Under the pieces are notes generated by a model. It worked only from the letters and a program-made list of their open reading frames with translations. It was not told the DNA's origin and searched no databases. From contig URSD01000042.1 of NCBI GenBank assembly GCA_900550395.1, positions 1 to 20,272 on the forward strand: a stretch of DNA of 20,272 bases. Reading direction: 5' to 3'. This DNA is from an uncultured Porphyromonadaceae bacterium. Lineage in GTDB: Bacteria; Bacteroidota; Bacteroidia; Bacteroidales; Muribaculaceae. The translations under genes were made by a program, and so were the position numbers. Positions 1-8,866 of this stretch are shown in pieces (the stretch's first letter is position 1; the number at the start of each line of letters is the position of its first letter).

Positions 1-166
1 CCTAAAAATTCCGATTTTATCTGAAATATTCAATTCTCAGAAGCTTTGACAATGGAGGTTTTGCAACACCCTCTTGCTTGTCAGTTTATAGGAGATAGGT
101 AAGAGGATGCGGGCGGAGGCCGCAGGGAAGTATGGTGCAAACCAACATTCGGCGGGTGATTTCGCG
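1..166. other. Gene-free left edge
   Basis: I see no credible coding region here on either strand. The stretch at 55-73 (GAGGTTTTGCAACACCCTC) is a rough dyad centred on TTGCAA and resembles the kind of sequence found at the ends of Bacteroidota insertion sequences. That resemblance is from memory, and no transposase is visible. The rest is unremarkable AT-rich then GC-rich spacer, possibly the 3' flank of a gene outside the window. Confidence 0.4.
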
Positions 167-194
167 AAAAAGGTTATAGCGCTATAACCTTTTT
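167..194. terminator. Perfect 28-bp palindrome, probable bidirectional terminator
   Basis: The half-site AAAAAGGTTATAGC at 167-180 is followed immediately by its exact reverse complement at 181-194. As RNA it forms a hairpin with an A tract on the 5' side and a U tract on the 3' side in either direction, the usual look of a bidirectional intrinsic terminator. It could end a plus-strand gene lying left of the window. The perfect symmetry with no spacer would also suit a dimeric regulator, so the terminator reading is only moderately certain. Confidence 0.5.
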
Positions 195-236
195 GTGAAA
201 TTTTCGTGTACGGATGGGATGTATATAAAAAATAAA

Positions 237-258
237 CCCCGACGGGAGTCGGGGTTTT
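237..258 (-). terminator. Intrinsic terminator of the tRNA-Cys gene
   Basis: The stem CCCCGAC at 237-243 pairs with GTCGGGG at 248-254 around a 4-nt loop. On the minus strand the hairpin lies directly after the encoded CCA end of the tRNA and is followed by TTTATTTTTT, a good termination signal. On the plus strand it is followed by five T residues, so it may work both ways. Confidence 0.85.
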
Positions 259-333
259 TGGAGGTACCTAGCGGAATCGAACCGCTGTACACGGTTTTGC
301 AGACCGTTGCCTAACCACTCGGACCAAGGTACC
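259..333 (-). tRNA. tRNA-Cys (GCA)
   Basis: Read on the minus strand, a full cloverleaf can be drawn. The acceptor stem is GGTACCT/AGGTACC, the D stem is three base pairs (GTC/GGC), the anticodon stem is ACGGT/ACCGT with loop CTGCAAA, and the T stem is AGCGG/CCGCT with loop TTCGATT. The anticodon is GCA, so it decodes UGC and UGU as cysteine. The discriminator base is U73, the known identity base of tRNA-Cys, and the CCA end is encoded. It is a single-gene unit with its own promoter at 352-383 and a terminator immediately downstream. Confidence 0.97.
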
Positions 334-351
334 ATCGGTGGGTTGCGAGTG

Positions 352-383
352 CAAAGTTACGATTCTTTTTCGGATTTTGCAAA
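352..383 (-). promoter_or_regulatory. Promoter of tRNA-Cys
   Basis: On the minus strand a -33 TTTG (383-380) is separated by 20 bp from a -7 TAACTTTG (359-352), a full match to the Bacteroidota primary sigma-factor pattern TTTG-N19-21-TAnnTTTG. The expected transcription start is about ten bases before the mature tRNA 5' end at 333. Confidence 0.88.
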
Positions 384-417
384 GATTTCGTGAAAAAAGT
401 GTAATTTCGCCGACGTT

Positions 418-1413
418 ATGAAAGACGGACGGAACGAGAGGCAGAGCAACATGGAGTTGCTGCGCATCGTGAGCATGATGATGGTGCTTGCGGTGCATCT
501 TGACGGTGCGTCGCTCGGGTTGCCTGACCTGGGCGGCAATCCGGCCGGGGCGACGGCGCGCGACTGGTGGCGGCTCGCGGTGGAGGCGCTTGCCATTACG
601 GGCGTGAATTGCTTCACGATGATTTCGGGATACTTCGGGATACGGCTTACGGTGCGTGGCACGGTGAGTTTTCTGCTTCAGTGCGCGTTCTATTCGGTGG
701 GTATCTATTCCGTGCTTGCTCCGTTGGCGGGCAGCTTCACGTGGCAGGGCTGGGCGGAGAGCTGGCTGGTGCTGACGCATACCGACCTGTGGTATGTGCC
801 GGCCTATTTTCTGCTGATGATTGTCAGCCCGGTGCTGAACGCGGGGCTCGACTCGCTTGGCCGCAGACAGTACGCGTGGATGCTTGCGCTCTCGGCGCTG
901 CTTACGGTGTGGGCGGGCTGGTGGTGGGGCTGCGCGTTCAACCCCACGGGTTATACGGCATGGCAGCTTGTGCTGGTGTATGCCGTGGCGCGCTATGTGC
1001 GCCGTTTCGGGCGTCGGCCTCGCCGCAGGGTGTCTGCCGTGGTGTTCGTGGCGGCAACGCTGTGTATCGTCGCCGACGCGTGCTACGACCTGCCGCGCGC
1101 GTATGCCTACAATTCGCCTTTTGTACTCGTCGCCACGGTGGCGTTGTTCATGCTGTTCAGGGGCATGGAGTTCCGGTCGGCCTTCGTCAACCGCATGGCT
1201 TCCGGCGCCTTTGCCGTGTATCTTATCCACAAGAATCCGCTGATATGGGGCGGGGTGATAAAGCGTGCCTCGGCTGCCGCGTGGGATGCGCTGCCGCTGT
1301 GGGAGTTCTCGCTGCTGATGCTTGCCGCAATGGCTGCAATCTACGCTGCGTGCATGGCGGTTGACCTGGTGCGCCAGCGGCTGTTCGCGCTTATCGGGAT
1401 AGCGAAAGGTTGA
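418..1413 (+). CDS. Acyltransferase-3 family integral membrane protein
   Basis: This 331-residue polytopic protein belongs to the acyltransferase-3 family (OafA/WecH type), which moves acetyl or other acyl groups onto surface sugars across the inner membrane. The N-terminus RQSNMELLRIVSMMMVLAVH has the typical first transmembrane segment, with the conserved histidine at position 27 matching the family's catalytic His. About nine further hydrophobic segments follow, and the WYVPAYFLLM stretch near residues 122-131 is also family-like. The length is normal for the domain alone. I keep the ATG at 418, not the one at 451, because the RQSN..E motif precedes Met12. A weak -7-like TAATTTCG lies at 402-409 and would give a very short leader. 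The acceptor is unknown, but a glycan operon lies 12 kb away. The stop codon lies inside the 3' end of the convergent sprA, and no terminator intervenes. Confidence 0.85.
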   Translation: MKDGRNERQSNMELLRIVSMMMVLAVHLDGASLGLPDLGGNPAGATARDWWRLAVEALAITGVNCFTMISGYFGIRLTVRGTVSFLLQCAFYSVGIYSVLAPLAGSFTWQGWAESWLVLTHTDLWYVPAYFLLMIVSPVLNAGLDSLGRRQYAWMLALSALLTVWAGWWWGCAFNPTGYTAWQLVLVYAVARYVRRFGRRPRRRVSAVVFVAATLCIVADACYDLPRAYAYNSPFVLVATVALFMLFRGMEFRSAFVNRMASGAFAVYLIHKNPLIWGGVIKRASAAAWDALPLWEFSLLMLAAMAAIYAACMAVDLVRQRLFALIGIAKG

Positions 1414-4400
1414 AGCTCAGGCCGTAGCTTGTGTTGGTGGTGGGGTAGGAGCTTGTGGTGACGATGGGGTTGTTGACCTGATGCTCGAAGTATGCGGCGA
1501 GGGTCACGCGTTTGCTCAGCACATAGTTTGCCGTGAAGTTGAGGCGCCAGCTGTTGGTGCCGCTGGTGGGCTGCGTGTAGTTGGCCTCGATGCGGCGTAT
1601 GAGCGCGCTGTTGTGGTTGAGGGTGAAGTCGGCGTTGAGTGTCAGGTCGTTGCTGACGCCCGTCTGTGTGCCTTTCATTTTCAGCACGGTATTGAATCCA
1701 ACGATTTTGTAGCCGGCGCCGATGGTGAGTCCGCGCTGCGAGGCCTCGACGACCTGTCCGGCCGAGGTGTTCAGGGTGAGTGTGCGCTGGTCCTTGTACT
1801 CGATGTTGACGCGGAGGTCGTTCTTGAGCGTGGCGTTGAGGCCTATGAGGGGAGCGAAGCGCTCGGTGATGGCTACGGACGAGATGTTGAAGGGCGAGGA
1901 GGGTATGGGGCGCCCGGTGAGCTCGTCGAGGGTGAAGCCGAGGCGCTCGCCGCCTGCGCTGATCCAGTTCAGATATGAGCCGTAGGAGCCGACGGAGTAG
2001 GTGCACTGGTAGGCGTGCGAGACGGTGAAGGTCTTGAATATGTCGCGCATGCGTCCGAGGTTGATGAAGCCGTCGTAGGTGACGCGCCAGTTGGGCAGCA
2101 CGTATTTGAACGAGGGGAACGGGTCGAGGTAGATGTCACTGGCGCTCTTGCCGGAATAGGCTGCAATGAATGCGGGAATGAGCACGTCGCTGCTGGTGGT
2201 GCTGACGGTGCCGACCTCGGGCGAGAACTGCGCGCCGGCCTGGGCGGTGCCGCGGATGAAGCCGGCATCGGGGTAGGTGGTGCCGAGGTACTGCGCCTCG
2301 ACGCGGTCGCGCACCACGGGAATGTTGTCGATGAACTGCGTGAAGGCCTTGCTGGCGTAGCCGTCCTTGGCGCTGGAGGACGCGAGGGCGGTGGCCAGGG
2401 CCATGTGGGTCTTGGTGTAGGAGCCGTTGTAGCTGGTGGGCATGTCGGCGTACATGAACTGCACCTGCTGTGTGCGGTTGTCGGTGCGGTTCATGGTGAG
2501 CTGAATCTTGAAGCCCTTGAAGGGCTCGAGCGTGGCCTCGATGTTGAGCTCCTTGCCGTTGCTCCAGAGGGCGGGCGATGTCTGTCCGTCGTCGGTGATG
2601 AGCCAATGGCGGTCGAGGGCCTTGTCGATGTAGTCGCGTCCGGCGAAGCCGAATGCGAAGTCGAGGCCCGGAGCCATGGGGCCGTAGCTGAGGCTTTGGC
2701 CGAAGACGTTGCCTATGCCCGGCGAGTACAGCGGGAGCGTCAGCGAGCGTGTGCCGCGATAGCGCACGCTTATGTTGCGCGGGGTCATGGCAAGGCGCAG
2801 GGAGTAGTCGCCGAGCTCCTTCCAGAAGTTCTTCTCCTCCTTGATGACTTCGGAGACGGTGAACTTGATGTTGGTGCCGTCGCCGCGGGTGAGCACCTCG
2901 ACGGAGTTCTGGTCGACGGGGCGCGTCTTCACGGCGAAGGGCTTGCCGTCGACGGTGGTTGCCGCGACGCGTATCTTGTTGGTGCGCAGGTTGTGCTTGA
3001 TGATGATGCTCGTGTCGGGCTTGAGCTGGTAGGTGCGCTCGAATTTCTTGGGCTTGCGCTGCCGCTGCTGCGCGGGGCGCTTGTTGGCGAAGCGCTGGTT
3101 GATGCGCTTGAGCAGTGGAATCTTGTTGTAGATATTCTCGAAGTTGAGGCGTCCGTCGCCGGTCCATGACGACTGGTTGCCGATGCTGTTGCCCAGGCGC
3201 ACGCCGTCTACCTCGGCGCCGCGGTCCCAGCGGTAGGTGGCGTTGTAGGCGATGTTGCCGGAGAGCATGTCGAGGGCGGGAATGCGCGAGAAGGGCGCCT
3301 TGTACTGCGCGTTGAATGTCTGGTTGTAGCTCCAGGGCGTGCCCATGGAGAGGATTGACTGCCACACGGTGTCGCGCCACTCGCGGTATTTGTTGGGGAA
3401 GAGGCGGCGGTTGACGGCGCCTACGGTCTCCTCGATGCGCGCCGAGGTGTTGGACGTGAAGTTGAGCGAGAGCGTCTTGGTGATGTTCCAGGTGAGGTTG
3501 AGCTGTCGGTCCCAGAGGAAGTTCTTGCTGACGGAAACGGGGAGCTGGAACATCTGGTCGACCTCGGAGCGCGTCTGCTGCTCGTAGTAGTAGCGGCTCA
3601 TGTTGGTGTTGAAGTTGATGCTGGAGGGGAGCCAGTTCAGTTCCCATTCGCGCAGGAAGCGTGCGTTCTTGTTCTTGCTCTTGATGTTCTTGAAGGGCTT
3701 GAAGGGCTTGAAGTAGGGCGCGTAGGAGTAGACGAGCGAGCCGCGGTAGTCGTTGGTGTACTCGTACTCGGTGGTGGGGTCCTTCTTCGTCTGCTTGCTG
3801 TAGGAGAAGTTGATGGTGAAGTTGGCGGGGTCCCAGGGCATCGGCTTCTTGCTCTTGACGCCGAAGTTGAGTCCGGAGATGGAGAAGTTGCGTATGACGG
3901 TGGACTCCTCGGCGTAGGCGAGGATGCTGTCTCGCTCGTGTTTGTCGCGGCAGTCGTCGAGGGCGTCGTCGAGGAGTACGTCCTGGTCGAGGGGATTGTA
4001 CTTGGGCGTGGTGCGCTCGGTGGAGTAGGAGTAGTAGACGGGCGCGCGGAGCTTGGCCTTCTCCGGCAGGAGGCGCCCGAGGTCGGCCTGCACGGCCACG
4101 TTGTACTGGTGGTAGTCGTCGAGGCGTCGCTCGTTGAGGCTCTGGTCCACGTTGCCGAAGCCTGAGCTCTCGATGTGCGCGCCGAGATTGAGTGTGGCTA
4201 TGTCGCTGACGGCGAGGGTGGCGTTGGCCTTGGCGGCGTAGCCTCCCTGCTCGTTGAAGTCGGTGACTTTAAGCTCGTTGACCCATACGGTGCCGCTTTT
4301 GGTGGTGGAGGAGTTGTTGCGTACGCCTATGAGGATGACGCGTACGTCGCTGAGGGTGGGGTTGCCGAGCACGGCCATGCGGTTGCGCTCGTTGTCGGGG

Positions 4401-7400
4401 TCGCGTCCGGTGTAGAGAGTGGCGTAGCCCACGCCTTCTTGCTCGTCGCGCTTGGCGCGGTTGCGCTCCTTCTTGAGGTCGACGAGGGCCTCGAGGTTGA
4501 GGTTCAGGAAGTTGTTTTCGGGCCAGACGATGTAGCGGTCGCTCTGCAGATAGGTGTTGTAGTTGCCCGGCGGGGTGAGCTCGAGGGGTATCTCGTACTC
4601 GTAGAAGTTGTTCTTGACGTCGGAGCCGAGGCGGATTATCATGGAGAGGTCGCCGGAGCGCAGGTTGGTGGTGTTGTCGATGAGGGCCTCGGCGTGGTTC
4701 CACATCTGGAGGCGCTTGTAGTTGCGGAGGTCGAGCTGCGTGTTGCGGTAGACGGCGCGTGCGTCGCCGGGGTTGAGGTCGAGCACCTTCAGCGACATGG
4801 ACTGCTCGTTGAGCTGCACCACCTGGCTCTGGCCTGGGTCGGTGATGCGTGTGACGTGGGGTGGCAGCACGTAGTTGACGGGCTCGCGGCGCGAGTTCTC
4901 CTCGATGTTGACGACGGAGATGTCGAGCTGCCCCTCGGCGGGCGCGTCGCCGCGGGTGTTGAGGTTGAAGTCGTAGGGGCGCCACTCGCCGCGCACGAGC
5001 TCGAAGGAGGCGAAGCGCAGGTGGGTGACGGCCTTGAAGCCTGTCATGAACATGCGGGCGAAGCGTATGGTGGAGAAGTCGCGTATGGAGCCGACGACGC
5101 GCTCGTAGTCGGACAGGGGAATCTTGAACTGGTACCACTCCACCTGGAGGTCGTTGCCGTCGACGGTGCGCTGGAGCGACACCTGCTTGTCGGTGATATA
5201 GTTCTTGCCTACTTCGAGGTCCTCGGGGCGGATGGAGACCTTGTACTGGAAGTAGCGCTCGTACTCGTTGAGGGTGTTGTCCTGGTTGATGTCCTCGACG
5301 TCGGGTCCGCTTTTGGCCGACTGGTAGAGAGGGTCGGAGGCTTCGTCGGGGTTGAGCGAGTTGCCCTCTACGCCGTTGTAGCGCTTGTAGCGTTCGAGCA
5401 CGCCGAGGCGCTGCTCGTCGTAGTCGTAGCCGCGGTAGAAGTGATAGTTGTCTCCGGCGGGGTCGTTGACGGGCGAGAAGGCGTCGGCCTCCATGCGCTC
5501 GAGGGCGGAGGGCGAGAGGCGCTGGCGCAGGCGGGTGAGATAGTCGGCGTAGCTTGTGTGGTCGTACTCCATCTCGTTGGGCAGACCGTCGAGGCCCACG
5601 TCCTGCACGAGGCGGGCGCCGTTGGCGTTGTCGAAGCTGTATGTGAGCGAGTTCTGGCGCGACACGCGTCCCCAGACGGTGTTTTCGAGATACTGGTCGT
5701 TGCCGTCGTAGGGTATGCCGTTCTCGTAGCTTTTGAGCCCGTCCTTGAGTATGTCCTCGCTGATTTCGCCGAAGTTGAGGTAGAGGTCGCCGCCCTCGGT
5801 GTTGGGGTTCTCGGGGTCGAGGAAGGGGTTGAGGAGCCAGAACTGCACGTACTCGATGTTGCTCTGCTCGAAGTTGGTGTTGTCGAGGCGCCGCATGATG
5901 CCGCCCCAGCGGCGTTCGGGATAGAGGAGGTTGCCCTCGTCGTCGATGTCGGTGGCGTCGAGGTTGTAGGGGCCGCGCTCGGTGGGGTAGAAGGAGAGGT
6001 TGAGGGTCTGTATGGTTGCCGACTCGCTGTAGTTCTGCTCGCGGCCGGGGTAGATTTCGCGGGTGTAAACCTCGCGGACGTAGGGGTTGGACAGCTGCTT
6101 GAGGTCGCTCTTGAGATAACCGGGGGCCAGTGAGGAGTTGCGCTGCGTGAGCATGCGGTCGATGTAGTACCAGTTGAGCAGAGCGCGGTTCTTGCCGTAG
6201 TCCACGTTGTTGCTGAGTCCGGCCTCGGGGAAGAGGGCGTCCGAGCCGGGCTCCCAAGGCGTGGAGGCGAGCTGCCAGGCATAGGGCGAGCGCAGGTCGA
6301 TGCCGGTCTGCGTGGATTCGAAGTCGTCGACGTAGCTGGAGCCCTTGTTGCTGCCGCTTTTCTGCGAGTGGGGGAGGATGCGGGCGTACTCGGCGGTGAG
6401 GCTCAGGCGCGACGGCGCCGTGGCGTTGACGGTGGGAATCTTGTTGATGAGGTTGGTGAGCCACATGAATTCCTGGTTGTAGCTGAGGTTGAGGCCGAGC
6501 ATGGTGTTGCTGACGGTCTCGTCGCCGATGTTGACTTTCTCGGTGAGGGCTTTCTCGGAATAGTGGAGTATTGTGGCGCCGAGATTCAGGTTCTTGTTGA
6601 ACTGGTACTGGAGGTCGAGGCCGAGGAGCGTCTTGCGCTGGGTGGAGAACATCGACTGGTTCTCGAGGGTGACGCTGACGCTCTGGCCCGAGTCGATGAT
6701 GCTCTGGTTGGTGATGGTGACTATGCCCATGGCATAGTCGACAGTGTAGTCGGCATTCTCGGTGAGGGTGACGCCGCCGGCCGTGACGACCACCGAGCCT
6801 CGCGGCACGTTCATGGCGTTGAGGCGTATCTGCGAGCCGGAGGATGCCTGGTACTCGCCCGTGAGCACGAATTTGTTCTTGTCGGCGAACTGGCGGGCCA
6901 CCACCAGGGTGGAGTCGTACAGCTCCTGGTAGACGTATTTCTCGGCCAGCACGGGGTCGCCGATTTTGGCGGCCAGATGTTTGCCGAAGGGCTCGACGAC
7001 GGGGAAGATTATCTTGCCCGTGGAGGAGTAGACGGTGTAGCCCTCGATGAAGTCGAAGAATCCGTCGGGGTTGCTCTGCTCGTTGGAGTCGATGCGGTCG
7101 AGGTTCATGACCTGGAGCAGGGGCTGGTTGTTGAGCCCCGGCACGGGCAGGTAGTTGATCTGAGTGCCGGTGGTGTCGCTGAGGTACTTGATGTTGAGCT
7201 TGAAGCGCTGTTTCTGAATCTGATAGCCGCCGATGTTGTAGACGTTTTTCATCATCAGGTGCCAGACGGGCATGGTCGGCGTGGTGGTGGTGCTTTTCAG
7301 CATCTTGACGTAGAGCGACTGGTCGGTGGTGGTGATGTCGCCGGAAAATTCACCCACCTGGTACACCTGTCCGTTGTAGCTGTATTCAAAGGCTACGGCC

Positions 7401-8866
7401 AGAACCTCGTCGGCGGCGATGGCGCTTTTCACGGAGATGTAGCCGAGGGTGGAGTTGAGCGTGTACTCCGAGGACGAGAGCAGGCGGGCGCTCTCTATCT
7501 TCTCGTAGTCGCTGCCGCCCTCGATGCCGTAGTCCGAGAGGGGCGAGAGCGCCTGCGTGACGGTGTTGATGTTACGGGCGCCGGGATAGTCGGTTTTGAT
7601 GACCTGGAGGAGGTTGTTCGACGCGTTGGCAGGGTTGGGAAGCGCCGGGTTGGGCTGCCAGTAGCTGTTGGCGAGGTGCGAGCTCTCGCCGAGGTCCTGG
7701 AAGGCGACGAGGTTTCGGCTCTGGTCGTATTTGCCGCCTTTGTTGGTGACCCATACCTCTATGCGCGTGATTTTTACGCCGCTGCTGACGTAGGGAAGGC
7801 GTGCGGCGAAGCGGTCGTAGTTGTCGCGGAAGAAGTGGCCGAGGAAGAAGTGTCGGTTGGCGTCGTACTGGTCGGCGTTGACGGTGAACTTGGTGGTCTG
7901 GGCTCCGCCGCGCGAGCTGACGCTCTTGCTCTCCGACTGCTGCTGGCTGACGAGGGCCGTGGCCGTGAGCTTGCCGAACTGGAGCTTGGTCTTGAGGCCG
8001 AAGAGCGCGGTGCTTCCTCGTATTAGCGACGAGCCGGTAGTCATGGACACGTTGCCCGCCTCGATGCTCTTGACGATGTCGTCCTCTTCGCCCTCGTAGG
8101 CGAGCTTGAGGTTCTTGGAGTCGAAGTCGAACGTGGCGTCGGTGTTGTAGGTCATGTTGAACTTGAGCCTGTTGCCGACGGAGGCGTTGACTGTGGCCTG
8201 GACTTTCTGGTCGAAGTCGAAGTAGGTCTTGCGGCGGGAGCCGAGCGAGAGGGCGGGATTGTCGGTGAAGTTGCTTTTGATGCCCATAGCCACCTGCACG
8301 GAACCCTGCGTGCGCAGCTGCACGCCGCCGGGTCCGAAGATTTTTTCCAGCGGGCCGAGGGCGAAATTCATGTCGAGGATGTTGAAGGGCTGCTTGTCCT
8401 TATCCTCTGCCGCCACGGAGTTGCGCTGACGGTAATAGTCCTGTAACGACTTGCGCAGCTGCCAGTTGTCGTACTGCTGTTTGTTGAGCATGAAAGGTGT
8501 GGCGATGTCGATGTCGCCCACACGCGTACGCACGACGTAGCAGTTGGTGGCCGGGTCGTACTCGGCCGTGGTGCTGATGTTGCCGGGGCTGTCGAGGTCG
8601 TAGGCCAGCTCGTCGGCCATCAGTTCCTCGTAGTCGCGCGGCACGGTGCCGCCCACGGGCAGGGGTAGCTGCACGGTGTCGATGGGCGCCACGGGCTGCG
8701 GGTAAGCCGCGGGCGGAGGCGGGGCGATGGACGGCGCGGAGCTTTGTGTCTGGGCCGACAGGCCTATGCACGTGGCTGCCAGAATCGCGCACAGGGCGGC
8801 AATCCCGGTCAGTCGTCGCGCGTGCGCGCGTATGTACATGCGTGTCAGCTTGGCACTTTTTCCCAT
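1391..8866 (-). CDS. sprA: Cell-surface protein SprA (Sov), type IX secretion translocon
   Basis: This 2491-residue outer-membrane protein is the size of Flavobacterium SprA (about 2400) and Porphyromonas Sov (about 2500). SprA forms the giant single-chain beta-barrel through which the type IX system exports folded proteins, known from family structural work. Here I see an arginine-rich signal peptide with likely cleavage after Ala38 (CIGLSA|QTQS), then thousands of residues of alternating aromatic/polar beta-strand sequence rich in Asn, Tyr and Arg. Phrases such as LQMWNHAEA and NNFLNLNLEALVDLKKERNR look typical of the family, and the protein ends in a barrel-type strand (GLSFNLSLSR). The start codon shares one base with the ruvA stop (TAATG), so translation is coupled and ruvA-sprA is one transcript; this gene order is conserved across Bacteroidota. 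The frame is intact throughout. No other type IX component and no sorting-domain cargo is visible in the window. Confidence 0.96.
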   Translation of the reverse strand: MGKSAKLTRMYIRAHARRLTGIAALCAILAATCIGLSAQTQSSAPSIAPPPPAAYPQPVAPIDTVQLPLPVGGTVPRDYEELMADELAYDLDSPGNISTTAEYDPATNCYVVRTRVGDIDIATPFMLNKQQYDNWQLRKSLQDYYRQRNSVAAEDKDKQPFNILDMNFALGPLEKIFGPGGVQLRTQGSVQVAMGIKSNFTDNPALSLGSRRKTYFDFDQKVQATVNASVGNRLKFNMTYNTDATFDFDSKNLKLAYEGEEDDIVKSIEAGNVSMTTGSSLIRGSTALFGLKTKLQFGKLTATALVSQQQSESKSVSSRGGAQTTKFTVNADQYDANRHFFLGHFFRDNYDRFAARLPYVSSGVKITRIEVWVTNKGGKYDQSRNLVAFQDLGESSHLANSYWQPNPALPNPANASNNLLQVIKTDYPGARNINTVTQALSPLSDYGIEGGSDYEKIESARLLSSSEYTLNSTLGYISVKSAIAADEVLAVAFEYSYNGQVYQVGEFSGDITTTDQSLYVKMLKSTTTTPTMPVWHLMMKNVYNIGGYQIQKQRFKLNIKYLSDTTGTQINYLPVPGLNNQPLLQVMNLDRIDSNEQSNPDGFFDFIEGYTVYSSTGKIIFPVVEPFGKHLAAKIGDPVLAEKYVYQELYDSTLVVARQFADKNKFVLTGEYQASSGSQIRLNAMNVPRGSVVVTAGGVTLTENADYTVDYAMGIVTITNQSIIDSGQSVSVTLENQSMFSTQRKTLLGLDLQYQFNKNLNLGATILHYSEKALTEKVNIGDETVSNTMLGLNLSYNQEFMWLTNLINKIPTVNATAPSRLSLTAEYARILPHSQKSGSNKGSSYVDDFESTQTGIDLRSPYAWQLASTPWEPGSDALFPEAGLSNNVDYGKNRALLNWYYIDRMLTQRNSSLAPGYLKSDLKQLSNPYVREVYTREIYPGREQNYSESATIQTLNLSFYPTERGPYNLDATDIDDEGNLLYPERRWGGIMRRLDNTNFEQSNIEYVQFWLLNPFLDPENPNTEGGDLYLNFGEISEDILKDGLKSYENGIPYDGNDQYLENTVWGRVSRQNSLTYSFDNANGARLVQDVGLDGLPNEMEYDHTSYADYLTRLRQRLSPSALERMEADAFSPVNDPAGDNYHFYRGYDYDEQRLGVLERYKRYNGVEGNSLNPDEASDPLYQSAKSGPDVEDINQDNTLNEYERYFQYKVSIRPEDLEVGKNYITDKQVSLQRTVDGNDLQVEWYQFKIPLSDYERVVGSIRDFSTIRFARMFMTGFKAVTHLRFASFELVRGEWRPYDFNLNTRGDAPAEGQLDISVVNIEENSRREPVNYVLPPHVTRITDPGQSQVVQLNEQSMSLKVLDLNPGDARAVYRNTQLDLRNYKRLQMWNHAEALIDNTTNLRSGDLSMIIRLGSDVKNNFYEYEIPLELTPPGNYNTYLQSDRYIVWPENNFLNLNLEALVDLKKERNRAKRDEQEGVGYATLYTGRDPDNERNRMAVLGNPTLSDVRVILIGVRNNSSTTKSGTVWVNELKVTDFNEQGGYAAKANATLAVSDIATLNLGAHIESSGFGNVDQSLNERRLDDYHQYNVAVQADLGRLLPEKAKLRAPVYYSYSTERTTPKYNPLDQDVLLDDALDDCRDKHERDSILAYAEESTVIRNFSISGLNFGVKSKKPMPWDPANFTINFSYSKQTKKDPTTEYEYTNDYRGSLVYSYAPYFKPFKPFKNIKSKNKNARFLREWELNWLPSSINFNTNMSRYYYEQQTRSEVDQMFQLPVSVSKNFLWDRQLNLTWNITKTLSLNFTSNTSARIEETVGAVNRRLFPNKYREWRDTVWQSILSMGTPWSYNQTFNAQYKAPFSRIPALDMLSGNIAYNATYRWDRGAEVDGVRLGNSIGNQSSWTGDGRLNFENIYNKIPLLKRINQRFANKRPAQQRQRKPKKFERTYQLKPDTSIIIKHNLRTNKIRVAATTVDGKPFAVKTRPVDQNSVEVLTRGDGTNIKFTVSEVIKEEKNFWKELGDYSLRLAMTPRNISVRYRGTRSLTLPLYSPGIGNVFGQSLSYGPMAPGLDFAFGFAGRDYIDKALDRHWLITDDGQTSPALWSNGKELNIEATLEPFKGFKIQLTMNRTDNRTQQVQFMYADMPTSYNGSYTKTHMALATALASSSAKDGYASKAFTQFIDNIPVVRDRVEAQYLGTTYPDAGFIRGTAQAGAQFSPEVGTVSTTSSDVLIPAFIAAYSGKSASDIYLDPFPSFKYVLPNWRVTYDGFINLGRMRDIFKTFTVSHAYQCTYSVGSYGSYLNWISAGGERLGFTLDELTGRPIPSSPFNISSVAITERFAPLIGLNATLKNDLRVNIEYKDQRTLTLNTSAGQVVEASQRGLTIGAGYKIVGFNTVLKMKGTQTGVSNDLTLNADFTLNHNSALIRRIEANYTQPTSGTNSWRLNFTANYVLSKRVTLAAYFEHQVNNPIVTTSSYPTTNTSYGLSFNLSLSR

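Noticed and set aside
268..1230. Minus-strand open frame of 320 codons across the tRNA and acyltransferase
   Set aside because: Arg/His/Pro-rich translation without any domain, running through the tRNA-Cys gene and antisense to a clear membrane protein.
4175..6133. Long plus-strand open frame (652 codons) opposite sprA
   Set aside because: Val/Glu/Ala-rich low-complexity translation typical of the antisense frame of a GC-rich gene. It has no recognisable domain or promoter, and sprA is intact on the other strand. The same holds for the other long frames across 1481-8026 on both strands.
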